Of a stretch of 64,000 bases of DNA, positions 43,631 to 51,416 are shown one piece after another. The DNA is from Azospirillum halopraeferens DSM 3675 (lineage in GTDB: Bacteria > Pseudomonadota > Alphaproteobacteria > Azospirillales > Azospirillaceae), in NCBI RefSeq assembly GCF_000429625.1, contig NZ_KE386927.1:299160-363159 (forward strand). Direction: 5' to 3'. The translations under genes were made by a program, and so were the position numbers. How positions within the stretch are numbered: the first letter of the stretch is position 1; each line of letters opens with the position of its first letter. The notes below the pieces were generated by a model that saw nothing but the letters and a program-made list of their open reading frames with translations, searched no databases and was not told the origin of the DNA.

Positions 43631-44143
43631 ATGCCATCCGCCATCCGTTCCGCCCTGTCGGCCCTGCTCCTCGGGCTTCTGCTCCTTGCCCCCGTAGCGT
43701 CCGCGGCGACGGACTCGCGGCGCGGCAGCGGCCTGCCGGTGCCGCGCTTCGTCACCCTGCGCTCGGACGAGGTGAACGTGCGCACCGGCCCCGGCGTGCG
43801 CTACCCGGTGGAATGGGTGTTCGTGCGCCGCGGCATGCCCGTGGAGATCACCGCCGAGTTCGACACCTGGCGGCGCATCCGCGACTGGGAGGGCAGCGAG
43901 GGCTGGGTGCACCAGAGCCTGCTGTCGGGCAACCGCGCCGTGGTCATCGTCGGCACCACCCGCGCCCTGCGCGCCCAGCCGTCGGACTCCGCCGGCACCG
44001 TGGCGATGGCCGAACCCGGCGTCATGGGCGCCCTGGAGCGCTGCACCGGCCCCTGGTGCCGGGTGGAGATGAAGGGCTTCAAGGGCTGGCTGACCCGGGA
44101 CGAGGTGTGGGGCGTCTACCCCGACGAGGCCGTGGAGAAGTAA
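43631..44143 (+). CDS. Secreted SH3-domain protein
   Basis: 170 aa with a signal peptide (SALSALLLGLLLLAPVASAA). Two bacterial SH3 modules: about residues 38-98 (RFVTLRSDEVNVRTGPGVRYPVEWVFVRRGMPVEITAEFDTW) and about 102-165 (RAVVIVGTTRALRAQPSDSAGTVAMAEPGV). Conserved patches are GSEGWVHQSLLSG and GFKGWLTRDEVWGVYPDE. Widely conserved in alphaproteobacteria; probably peptidoglycan- or protein-binding in the periplasm. Convergent with the DUF3501 gene, six nt apart. Confidence 0.9.
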   Translation: MPSAIRSALSALLLGLLLLAPVASAATDSRRGSGLPVPRFVTLRSDEVNVRTGPGVRYPVEWVFVRRGMPVEITAEFDTWRRIRDWEGSEGWVHQSLLSGNRAVVIVGTTRALRAQPSDSAGTVAMAEPGVMGALERCTGPWCRVEMKGFKGWLTRDEVWGVYPDEAVEK

Positions 44144-44149
44144 CCCCCG

Positions 44150-44743
44150 TCAATCCAGGTCCCCGGCCAGCTCCGCCCTCACCGCTTCCGGCATCACCGC
44201 CATGTGGCCGTAGTCGGGATGACCGATCGCGACGATCACCTGCGTGCCGGGGGTGCGGAAGGCGGCCGCCTGTTCGGGTGTGACGGCGAAGTGCATGAAG
44301 TGCACGGACGAGGTCTTGCCGGCCTCGTTGGTGCGCTCCACGTCGCCTTCCGGGCGGCCGGGGACCGTGTGTCCGGCGAATTGCAGAGACATGGTGTGCT
44401 CCACCCCGCCCAGGCGCGACAGGATGCGCTGGCGCTGCACGGCGTTGTCGATTTCGAACATGATGGTGGCCACCAGCTCGTTCCCCTTGGGGATGAGCGG
44501 GTTGTAGGCCCGCAGCTCGTCGGCGATCTGCTCCTCGCCGCCCTTCTCGATGTGCAGCATCTCGTGGATCTGGTGCCACATCGTGTCGTAGTTCTCGAAA
44601 TAGAAGGTGGCGAAGGGACCGACCGAGACGCGGCGGTTCTTCTTCACCGCCACGAGCGCCCGGCGCCGCTCGGCGCGCACCCTGGCGAACTCCGTCATGG
44701 GCATGATGTCGGCGCGGGTGATCTCGGTCTTGCGGGCGGTCAT
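44150..44743 (-). CDS. DUF3501 family protein
   Basis: 197 aa. Features resembling DUF3501: ITRADIMPMTEFARVRAERRRALVAVKKNRRVSVGPFATFYFENYDTMWHQIHEMLHIEKGG near the N-terminus and VHFMHFAVTPEQAAAFRTPGTQVIVAIGHPDYGHMAVMP near the end. No signal or membrane span. It is third in a rubrerythrin, CCG Fe-S protein, DUF3501 order, from which it is separated by the 114-nt hairpin element. The biochemical function of the family is unknown. Confidence 0.85.
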   Translation of the reverse strand: MTARKTEITRADIMPMTEFARVRAERRRALVAVKKNRRVSVGPFATFYFENYDTMWHQIHEMLHIEKGGEEQIADELRAYNPLIPKGNELVATIMFEIDNAVQRQRILSRLGGVEHTMSLQFAGHTVPGRPEGDVERTNEAGKTSSVHFMHFAVTPEQAAAFRTPGTQVIVAIGHPDYGHMAVMPEAVRAELAGDLD

Positions 44744-44779
44744 GGTCTCGTCTCCCTTCTGTCCGGATTCCGGCCGTAT

Positions 44780-44893
44780 CATACCGACGGTATCAGATTG
44801 ATGTCGTCGGTATGACCCTATCGATCAATGCAAAGCATTGATCTGTCGGGTTTCACGGCCGGAAACCAATGGTACGGATCTTTTTCCGGCCGT
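44780..44893. repeat. Three-hairpin intergenic repeat element, copy 2
   Basis: Hairpin 1: CATACCGACG (44780-44789) pairs with CGTCGGTATG (44805-44814); the stem extends inward through G-T pairs and ATCA/TGAT. Hairpin 2: GATCAATGC-AAA-GCATTGATC (44823-44843). Hairpin 3: ACGGCCGGAAA (44855-44865) pairs exactly with TTTCCGGCCGT (44883-44893). Order, spacing and linkers (ACCCTNTCGATCAATGC and CTGNCGGGTTTCACGGCC) match copy 1 at 1858-1972. A 14-nt direct repeat TTCCGGCCGTATCA flanks it at 44768-44781 and 44884-44897. It ends one base before the Fe-S gene stop. Confidence 0.88.
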
Positions 44894-44894
44894 A

Positions 44895-46256
44895 TCACAC
44901 GGCGATGCCGTAGGCGCGGGCGAAGATCTCGATGGGGTGAAGGTTGGTGGAATGGGCGGTTTCCCCGGCACCCGTCTGCCGCTCGATCCCCTGCATGATG
45001 TGCTGGCCGGCCAGCGGGCATTCCGAGGCGACCATCGCCTTGCCCGACTTCGCCGCCTGGGTGGCAACCGGCTTGCCGACCTTCAGCGCCACGGGAAAGT
45101 TCGGCTCCATGACGCCCCAGGAGCCGCCGTGGCCCGAACAGCGCTCGATCACCTTCAGGTCGGCCCCGGGGATCAGGCGCAGCATCTCCGCCGCCTTCTG
45201 CCCCATGTTCTGGGCGCGGGAATGGCAGGCGATGTGCAGCGCGACGCCGCCCGGCACCGGCTCCAGACCGGGCGCCAGACCGTCGCGCCGGGCGATGTCG
45301 ACCACGTATTCGCTGAGGTCGAAGGTGGCGCGCGACAGCGTCTCGACGGCGGCGCGGTGCGGGTCGTCCTGCGGCACCAGCAGCGGCCATTCCAGCTTCA
45401 GCATCAGCGCGCAGCTCGGGATCAGGGCGACCACGTCGTAGCCCTTGTCGATCCACGGGCCCAGCGCGTCGGCGACGGTGCCGGCCTTGGCGTTGACCTT
45501 CTCCACCTCGCCCTGTTCGAACTGGGGCATGCCGCAGCAGCCGGGGTAGACCACCTCGGTCTCGACGCCCAGCCGGGCCAGCACGGCGCGCGCCGCCATG
45601 CCGATGGAGGGGTTGTTGTAGTTGGCGAAGCAGGTGGCGTAGAGCACCGCCTTGCGCTTGCCGTAGGCCGGCGCCTCGCGGTTGACGGTGACCGGCGTGT
45701 CCGCGGCGCGGCGCCGGAAGGTGTGGCCGTGGAACTTGGGCAGATGGGCCTCGGGGTGGACGCCGGCGACCCTGGCCAGGATCGGCCGCGTCAGCCCGTT
45801 GCCGACGTCGGTCGCCCAGTTGGCGAGCGGCGCCGTCAGGCTGCCCAGCTTGCCGTTGCGGTCGGTCTGCACGAGCTGGCGCACGGCGAAGGGAACGCCC
45901 CGCGTCTTCGCGTCGACGGCGCGGTAGCGCAGCATCAGGTGCGGGAAGTCCAGCGCCCATTCGTGCGGCGGCACGTAGGGACACTTGGTCATGAAGCACA
46001 TGTCGCACAGGGTGCAGGCGTCGACGACCTTGGGGAAGTCCGACGAACTCACGTCGTGCAATTCGCCGGGCCCGGCCTCGTCCACCAGGTCGAACAGCCT
46101 GGGGAAGCTGTCGCACAGATTGAAGCAGCGGCGGCAGCCGTGGCAGATGTCGAAGACGCGGCGCATCTCGGCGTCGAGCTTGGCCTCGTCGTAGAAGTCG
46201 GGGTTCTTCCAGTCGAGCGGGTGGCGGACCGGCGCCTCGAGACTGCCTTCGCGCAT
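44895..46256 (-). CDS. Heterodisulfide-reductase-like (CCG domain) iron-sulfur protein
   Basis: 453 aa, GlpC/HdrD-like. Two N-terminal 4Fe-4S motifs: [15 protein letters not shown] (about residues 38-50) and [14 protein letters not shown] (about 81-92). Two CCG-type domains follow: ATCFANYN ... [13 protein letters not shown] (about 208-245) and [10 protein letters not shown] ... [12 protein letters not shown] with SECPLAGQH (about 343-425). The second domain has Cys-Ser in place of CCG, so its cluster may be altered. It lies 114 nt downstream of rubrerythrin on the same strand. No membrane segment, so it is probably a soluble electron carrier or thiol/disulfide enzyme. Confidence 0.9.
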   Translation of the reverse strand: MREGSLEAPVRHPLDWKNPDFYDEAKLDAEMRRVFDICHGCRRCFNLCDSFPRLFDLVDEAGPGELHDVSSSDFPKVVDACTLCDMCFMTKCPYVPPHEWALDFPHLMLRYRAVDAKTRGVPFAVRQLVQTDRNGKLGSLTAPLANWATDVGNGLTRPILARVAGVHPEAHLPKFHGHTFRRRAADTPVTVNREAPAYGKRKAVLYATCFANYNNPSIGMAARAVLARLGVETEVVYPGCCGMPQFEQGEVEKVNAKAGTVADALGPWIDKGYDVVALIPSCALMLKLEWPLLVPQDDPHRAAVETLSRATFDLSEYVVDIARRDGLAPGLEPVPGGVALHIACHSRAQNMGQKAAEMLRLIPGADLKVIERCSGHGGSWGVMEPNFPVALKVGKPVATQAAKSGKAMVASECPLAGQHIMQGIERQTGAGETAHSTNLHPIEIFARAYGIAV

Positions 46257-46370
46257 GGGACGTGATTCCTCCGGTGTCCGGCGGGGACGGCCGGTTGCTC
46301 CGGCCCTGGAACGCGTGCGGGGGAAAGCGGCGGGCGAGGGTCCCGGCGGACGGAACCCCCGCCCGGTCCG

Positions 46371-46790
46371 TCACGCCATCTGCTCGAGCGCCTTCTGGAA
46401 GCGGCCGGCGTGCGACTTCTCGGCCTTGGCGAGGGTTTCGAACCAGTCGGCGATCTCGTCGAAGCCCTCTTCGCGGGCGGTGCGGGCCATGCCGGGGTAC
46501 ATGTCCGTGTACTCGTGCGTCTCACCGGCGATGGCGGCCTTCAGGTTGGCGCCGGTCTCGCCGATGGGCAGGCCGGTGGCGGGGTCGCCGACCTCCTCCA
46601 GGAACTCCAGATGGCCGTGGGCGTGGCCGGTCTCGCCCTCGGCGGTGGAGCGGAACACGGCAGCCACGTCGTTGTAGCCTTCGACGTCGGCCTTCTGGGC
46701 GAAATAGAGATAGCGGCGGTTGGCCTGGCTTTCGCCGGCGAACGCTTCCTTCAGGTTCTCTTCGGTCTTGGTGCCCTTGAGCGCAGCCAT
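46371..46790 (-). CDS. Rubrerythrin-family di-iron protein without rubredoxin domain
   Basis: 139 aa, a single four-helix ferritin-like domain. Helix motifs include [28 protein letters not shown] with the iron-ligand Glu (FAGESQAN), and [20 protein letters not shown] with a second Glu and His. [24 protein letters not shown] and [12 protein letters not shown] supply the remaining Glu and His. The C-terminal rubredoxin domain of classic rubrerythrin is missing, so electrons must come from another partner; the downstream Fe-S protein is an obvious candidate. The protein is expected to reduce peroxide. It lies downstream of irr. Confidence 0.92.
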   Translation of the reverse strand: MAALKGTKTEENLKEAFAGESQANRRYLYFAQKADVEGYNDVAAVFRSTAEGETGHAHGHLEFLEEVGDPATGLPIGETGANLKAAIAGETHEYTDMYPGMARTAREEGFDEIADWFETLAKAEKSHAGRFQKALEQMA

Positions 46791-46867
46791 GGTGCTTCCC
46801 TCCTCGGTGTAAGCCAGCCGGACGGGGTGCGTGCGGACGCGCGGGGTCACCGTCCGGTCAGCTTTCG

Positions 46868-46935
46868 CTTATGCCACCGATGCGGGGGAAGGTCAACAGT
46901 TTGGAAGTGATACAAACAGTGCTATAAGCTGTTGA
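46868..46935 (-). promoter_or_regulatory. Predicted rubrerythrin promoter with an overlapping inverted repeat
   Basis: On the minus strand TTGACC (46891-46896) and CATAAG (46868-46873) are 17 bp apart, a standard -35/-10 layout for the rubrerythrin transcript. TCAACAG (46893-46899) and CTGTTGA (46929-46935) form a 7-bp inverted repeat overlapping the -35; a second imperfect pair GTTTG/CAAAC lies inside. Regulation by Irr, encoded next door, is a plausible inference. Confidence 0.5.
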
Positions 46936-46982
46936 ACGCCGCGGCACTTTGCCGCGGCGCCGGCGAGCCGGAGGGCGACGGC

Positions 46983-47414
46983 TCATTCTGCCTTTTCGAG
47001 CCGCACGATGACGTCGACGCGGGCGACCCGGGTTCCCGCCGGCGGGTCCGGCAGGCGGGAGAGGACCACATGGTCGCCGGGAATGTCCTCCAGCCGGCCC
47101 GACCCTTCCACGAAGAAATGGTGGTGGTCGCTGACGTTGGTGTCGAAGTAGGACCGCCCGGCATCGACCACCACCTCGCGCAGCAGGCCGGCGGCCGTGA
47201 ACTGGTTCAGCGTGTTGTAGACGGTGGCCAGCGACACCCGCAGATCGGCCGCCAGCGCCTCGCCGTGGAGCTGCTCCGCGGTGATGTGCCGGTCGCCGGC
47301 CTCGAACAGCAGGCGGGCCAACCCCAGACGCTGGCGCGTCGGCCGCAGGCCGACGGCGTGCAGGCGGTCCAGGGCGCGCTTGTAGGGGCGGTGTGCGGTC
47401 ATGGTGTCGTGCAT
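46983..47414 (-). CDS. irr: Iron response regulator Irr (Fur superfamily)
   Basis: 143 aa from ATG 47414 (MHDTMTAHRPYKRALDRL); ATG 47402 is an alternative, and the upstream open frame to 47486 has no conserved text. The Fur-type winged helix AVGLRPTRQRLGLARLLFEAGDRHITAEQLHGEALAADLRVSLATVYNTLNQFTAAGLLREVVVDAGRSYFDTN is closest to Irr. The HHH motif in SDHHHFF is the haem-responsive site of rhizobial Irr. In alphaproteobacteria Irr controls iron and haem genes at low iron. An 8-bp GCCGCGGC hairpin without T-run lies after the stop (46938-46958). First of a rubrerythrin-linked gene set. Confidence 0.9.
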   Translation of the reverse strand: MHDTMTAHRPYKRALDRLHAVGLRPTRQRLGLARLLFEAGDRHITAEQLHGEALAADLRVSLATVYNTLNQFTAAGLLREVVVDAGRSYFDTNVSDHHHFFVEGSGRLEDIPGDHVVLSRLPDPPAGTRVARVDVIVRLEKAE

Positions 47415-47571
47415 GCGCTGTGGTGTCTCGGCCGGCCGGGGCGGGGGCCCGGGGCGCTCCCGCGCCGGCCGTGCACCAACCACCAACTTAAATTAGAACG
47501 ACTGCCGGCCAAAGGCAAGACGGCGGCACCGATCGTCAGCCCCCGTGACGATATGGCACCGCCGCTTCCGA

Positions 47572-48969
47572 TCAGTAGCCGGTGGCGATGCGTTCCACCA
47601 GTTGCCGGACGGTGGGGATGAACCCGTTGGCGTAGTAGGGGTCGCTGGCGAAGCGGTACGCGTTGTGCCCGGCGAACATGAGCTGGTTTTCGCAGTCGTC
47701 GGTGTGGCTGACGGCCTGCAGGGTCTTTTGAATGCAGTAGGAGCGCGGGTCGGCCTTCTTGCCGGTGGTGCCCTCCTCGTTCTGCGACCAGTTGGAGAAT
47801 CGGCAGGCGGACAGGCAGCCCATGCAGTCGATCTGGTCCTGGAGGATGTTCTCGGCCTTTTCCGGCGTCACGAAGATCAGCGTGCTGTCAGGGGTCTTCA
47901 GCGCCGTGGTGAAGCCGCGGGCCACCCAGGACTGGGCGCGCTGGCGGTCGGTCTCGGTGAGGTAGACCGGGCGGCCGCGCGGACCCACGGGGAACTCCGC
48001 CGCGTGCTCGCCCACGGGCTTGGGCAGGAAGGCGACCTGGCGCTCGGAGCGGGCCATCAGCTCCAGCATGAAGGGGTTCTTGACGCCCGACGAGTAGAAG
48101 CCGGTGGGCGAGAACTGGTTGAGGAAGACGTCCCCCTCCTTCAGCGTCAGCAGCTTGCGCTTCCACGCCATGGAGATGGGGCTCTCCTGCGTCAGCAGCG
48201 GGCGGGTGCCGAACTGGAAGGCGACGGGCCCCAGATCGGGGTTGTCCAGCCAGTCCTCCCACTCGCTCAGCCACCACACGCCGCCCGCCATCAGGATGGG
48301 GGTGCTGTTCAGGCCGAAGCTGTTCATCATCTGGCGCAGGGCCAGCACGCGGGGGAACGGGTCCTCCGGCCGCTGCGGATCCTCGGAGTTGGACAGGCCG
48401 TTGTGGCCGCCGGCCAGCCACGGATCCTCGTAGACGACGCCGCCCAGATTGTCGCGGAACTTCTGGTAGGCGCGCAGCCACAACGCGCGGAAGGCGCGGG
48501 CGGAGGAGACGATGGGGTAGTAGTGGCAGCCGTAGCGCGCCGCGATCTCGGCGATGCGGTAGGGCATGCCGGCGCCGCAGGTGACGCCGTGGATCAGACC
48601 CTTGGCGCCTTCCAGGGCGCCGTGCAGGATCTCCTCGGCCCCGCCCATCTCCCACAGCACGTTCATGTGGATGCGGCCCTGGCCGTTGGAGCGCTCGTGC
48701 GCCACCCGGGCCTGGGCGACGGCGCCGCGGATGCCGTAAGCGATCAGCTCGTGGTGCCGCTCGCGCCGGGTCTTGCCGTGGTAGACCTGGGGCAGGATGG
48801 TGCCGTTCTCGTCATAGCTGTCCGCGTTGACGCCGGAGAAGGTGCCGATTCCGCCGGCAGCGGCCCACGCCCCGGAGCTTTCGCCGTTGGAGACGGCAAC
48901 ACCCTTGCCGCCCTCCACGAGGGGCAGCACTTCCCGGCCGGACATGAGCAACGGCTTAAGCGCCTTCAA
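47572..48969 (-). CDS. Nitronate monooxygenase-like flavoprotein with extra cysteines
   Basis: 465 aa, 2-nitropropane-dioxygenase (NMO/PF03060) fold. GREVLPLVEGGKGVAVSNGESSGAWAAAGGIGTFSG at the start, LIHGVTCGAGMPYRI and STPILMAGGVWWLSEWEDW carry the FMN-site glycines. The C-terminal part has C-X2-C-X3-C in DCMGCLSACRF plus later SYC and DDC, unusual for the family and suggestive of an Fe-S or metal site. TTG 48969 is chosen because GGAGG lies five nt upstream; ATG 48944 would cut into conserved text. The substrate is not clear. Upstream of irr on the same strand. Confidence 0.82.
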   Translation of the reverse strand: MKALKPLLMSGREVLPLVEGGKGVAVSNGESSGAWAAAGGIGTFSGVNADSYDENGTILPQVYHGKTRRERHHELIAYGIRGAVAQARVAHERSNGQGRIHMNVLWEMGGAEEILHGALEGAKGLIHGVTCGAGMPYRIAEIAARYGCHYYPIVSSARAFRALWLRAYQKFRDNLGGVVYEDPWLAGGHNGLSNSEDPQRPEDPFPRVLALRQMMNSFGLNSTPILMAGGVWWLSEWEDWLDNPDLGPVAFQFGTRPLLTQESPISMAWKRKLLTLKEGDVFLNQFSPTGFYSSGVKNPFMLELMARSERQVAFLPKPVGEHAAEFPVGPRGRPVYLTETDRQRAQSWVARGFTTALKTPDSTLIFVTPEKAENILQDQIDCMGCLSACRFSNWSQNEEGTTGKKADPRSYCIQKTLQAVSHTDDCENQLMFAGHNAYRFASDPYYANGFIPTVRQLVERIATGY

Positions 48970-49125
48970 CGGAACCTCCAAACCCAAAGAGCAGCCATGC
49001 AATGCGAACACAGGGACGCCCCGGAAGCGCAACGCCTTCCGAGCCCGCCCCTGTCGTTTGCCGGGTAATATATGGGGAATCCCATCCGGGTACGAGCGGA
49101 TTTCCACGCTGCGGACACGAAAGCG

Positions 49126-49866
49126 TCATCGGATCGCCAGCTCCGCCGCCAGCCGTCCGGGGGCATCGGTGAAGACGCCGGTGACACCCCAATCGAACAG
49201 GGTACGGGCGCGCGCCGCGTCGTTGACGGTGTAGGCCAGCACCGGCCGCCCGGTGGCGCGGAACGCCGCCACGCTGTCGGCCGTTTGCCGGCGTTGGTCG
49301 ACGTTGAGCGTCGCCGCCCCCAGCCGGTCGGCGATGGCGGCCCAGTCGGCCGGCGTCTCGTCCATCAGGTAACCGCGCGGCACATCGGGCGCCAGGCGGC
49401 CGGCCACCTCCAGGCACTCCGGCTCGAAGCTGGAGACGAGGAGCCGGCCGGCCGGCAACGGGGCCGCGGCCAGCACCGCCAGGGCGGCCCGCGCGGTCTC
49501 GGCGTTGCGGCCGGCGGACGGCTTGATCTCCAGGTTCAGGCCCGGGCCGAGGTCCCGCACCAGATCAAGAACCTCTTGCAACGTCGGCACCGTTTCGCCG
49601 GCGAAACGGGGATCGAACCAGGCGCCGGCGTCCAGGCGCCGGAGATCGGCCAGGTCGGTGTCAGCGACGGCGCCGCGACCCGACGTGGTGCGATCCAGCG
49701 TGTCGTCGTGGATGACGACGGGCACGCCGTCGCGGGTCAGCATGGTGTCCACCTCCACCCACGGGGCCCCCTGGCGCGCCGCTTCGCGCACCGAGGCGAG
49801 GGTGTTCTCCGGCGCGCTTTCCTTGGCGCCGCGGTGGCCGATCAGGCGGGGAAGGGTCGACAGCAT
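49126..49866 (-). CDS. Glycerophosphodiester phosphodiesterase (GDPD)
   Basis: 246 aa, TIM-barrel GDPD. RLIGHRGAKESAPENTLASVREAARQGAPWVEVDTMLTRDGVPVVIHDDTLDRTTSGRG contains the catalytic His pair and the E-x-D metal ligands. LNLEIKP and GVTGVFTDAP are family markers. No signal peptide, so it is probably cytoplasmic (UgpQ-like), releasing glycerol-3-phosphate from lipid-derived diesters. Divergent from the aminomutase-like gene across about 96 bp. Confidence 0.93.
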   Translation of the reverse strand: MLSTLPRLIGHRGAKESAPENTLASVREAARQGAPWVEVDTMLTRDGVPVVIHDDTLDRTTSGRGAVADTDLADLRRLDAGAWFDPRFAGETVPTLQEVLDLVRDLGPGLNLEIKPSAGRNAETARAALAVLAAAPLPAGRLLVSSFEPECLEVAGRLAPDVPRGYLMDETPADWAAIADRLGAATLNVDQRRQTADSVAAFRATGRPVLAYTVNDAARARTLFDWGVTGVFTDAPGRLAAELAIR

Positions 49867-49962
49867 GACGCTCCGGCGGTAAAACGCCGCACCCCGGACG
49901 GCGGGGGCGGGGAGTTCCCGTATGGCGCAAATCCGGCGCCCGGAAAAGCGGATTCACGGATC

Positions 49963-51000
49963 ATGAAGACCCTGCGCAGCGTGGCCGACCTGGTGAACGC
50001 CGGACTGCTCCCGCCCGAGGCGGCGGCGGGCGTGGCCGGCGTGGCCGGGCGCTACGCCGTGGCCATCACCCCCTACCTGGCCGACCGGCTGACCGGCGCC
50101 GCACCGGGCGACCCGCTGTACGCCCAGTACGTTCCGGCACCGGAGGAGGCGTACACCACGCCCGCCGAACGGGACGACCCCATCGGCGACCACGCCCGAT
50201 CCCCGGTCAAGGGCATCGTCCACCGCTATCCCGACCGGGTGCTGCTGAAGCCGCTGCACGCCTGCGCCGTCTATTGCCGGTTCTGCTTCCGCCGCGAGAT
50301 GGTGGGGCCGGGCGGCGAGGCGCTGACGGCGGAGGAGCTGGAAGCGGCGCTGGCGTACGTGCGCTCCCGCCCCGAGGTGTGGGAGGTGGTGGTCACCGGC
50401 GGCGATCCGTTGCTGCTGAGCGTACGCCGCATCGAGTCCATCGTACGGGCGCTGGCGGGCATGGGGCATGTGGGGGTGGTGCGCTTCCACACCCGGGTCC
50501 CCGTCGCCGATCCCCTGCGGGTGACGCCGGAACTGGTGGCGGCCCTGCGGGCGGAGGGGCTGGCCACCTGGGTGGCGGTGCACGCCAACCACGCCGGCGA
50601 ACTGGCCTCCCCCGCGGCCGCCGCGGCCCTGGCGCGGCTGGCCGACGCGGGCATTCCGCTGCTGGGCCAGACGGTGCTGCTGAAGGGGGTAAACGCCGAC
50701 GCCGCCAGCCTGGAGGCGCTGTTCCGCGCGATGGTGCGCCACCGGGTGAAGCCCTATTACCTGCACCACCCCGACCTGGCCCCCGGCACCGGCCATTTCC
50801 GCCCCACCCTGGCGGAGGGGCAGGCGCTGGTGAAGGCGTTGCGCGGCCATGTCTCGGGCCTGTGCCAGCCCACCTACGTGCTCGACATCCCCGGCGGCCA
50901 CGGCAAGGCCCCCGCCGCCCCCGCCTGGGTCGAGCCCCGCGACGACGGCACCGCCGCTGTGGAGGACTTCACCGGCACACGCCACACCTACGCGCCGTGA
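49963..51000 (+). CDS. Lysine 2,3-aminomutase-like radical SAM enzyme
   Basis: 345 aa. Radical SAM motif CAVYCRFCFRREMVG (C-X3-C-X2-C, about residues 104-111), with GGDPLLLSVRRIESIV and QPTYVLDIPGGHGKAP typical of the KamA/EpmB group. PLP-binding Lys is likely in LLKGVNADA. The short length, without a long KamA C-terminal zinc region, fits EpmB-type enzymes that make beta-lysine for elongation factor P. No epmA or efp gene is in the window, so EpmB versus metabolic KamA is open. Confidence 0.85.
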   Translation: MKTLRSVADLVNAGLLPPEAAAGVAGVAGRYAVAITPYLADRLTGAAPGDPLYAQYVPAPEEAYTTPAERDDPIGDHARSPVKGIVHRYPDRVLLKPLHACAVYCRFCFRREMVGPGGEALTAEELEAALAYVRSRPEVWEVVVTGGDPLLLSVRRIESIVRALAGMGHVGVVRFHTRVPVADPLRVTPELVAALRAEGLATWVAVHANHAGELASPAAAAALARLADAGIPLLGQTVLLKGVNADAASLEALFRAMVRHRVKPYYLHHPDLAPGTGHFRPTLAEGQALVKALRGHVSGLCQPTYVLDIPGGHGKAPAAPAWVEPRDDGTAAVEDFTGTRHTYAP

Positions 51001-51024
51001 CGGGGTGTAGCCGCACTGGTTTGG

Positions 51025-51375
51025 TCAGGCCGGCCGGGCGTATTCCGGGTCATTAGGCAAAACGTCGATGTCGTCCCGCGACAGCAGCGGTTCATTCTGA
51101 ATCAGCGTCATGAGGGTTCCCGCCGGCCCGATGACGATCGCCTGTTCCGTCCCCTCCAGCGCGTCGACCTCCAGGCCGGGGGTCGCCGCGATGGCGTTCA
51201 GCACGGGTGCCTTGGCCCGGTTGTAGTAGGCTGCCATGGCACGCCAGCGTTCGGTCCGGTTGGCAATCCCGGCGAAATCCGGCCGGCAGGGCGAAGGCTT
51301 CCACCGGAGGATGAGCGCGATCTCGGTGGATGGAGGCGCCCTGTTCAGCCGATCCCGAACGGTTTCGGATAGCAT
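51025..51375 (-). CDS. Small protein resembling a free-standing subtilisin propeptide (I9-like)
   Basis: 116 aa from ATG 51375. The C-terminal two-thirds (APVLNAIAATPGLEVDALEGTEQAIVIGPAGTLMTLIQNEPLLSRDDIDVLPNDPEYARPA) follow the beta-alpha-beta-beta-alpha-beta pattern of inhibitor I9/propeptide domains: a helix, a strand with GL-V, A-V-I-GPAG, a second helix, then a strand ending near LPN. Forty-two nt downstream of the protease gene on the same strand, so likely co-transcribed. Probable roles are inhibitor, folding chaperone or immunity partner. The I9 assignment is by pattern only and moderate. Confidence 0.6.
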   Translation of the reverse strand: MLSETVRDRLNRAPPSTEIALILRWKPSPCRPDFAGIANRTERWRAMAAYYNRAKAPVLNAIAATPGLEVDALEGTEQAIVIGPAGTLMTLIQNEPLLSRDDIDVLPNDPEYARPA

Positions 51376-51416
51376 GACGATACTCCGATTCACGACTCGG
51401 AATCTCATTTATAGAG

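Noticed and set aside
44780-44893. Insertion sequence for the repeat element
   Set aside because: No transposase or terminal inverted repeats around a coding region; the element is a 114-nt structured unit without coding capacity.
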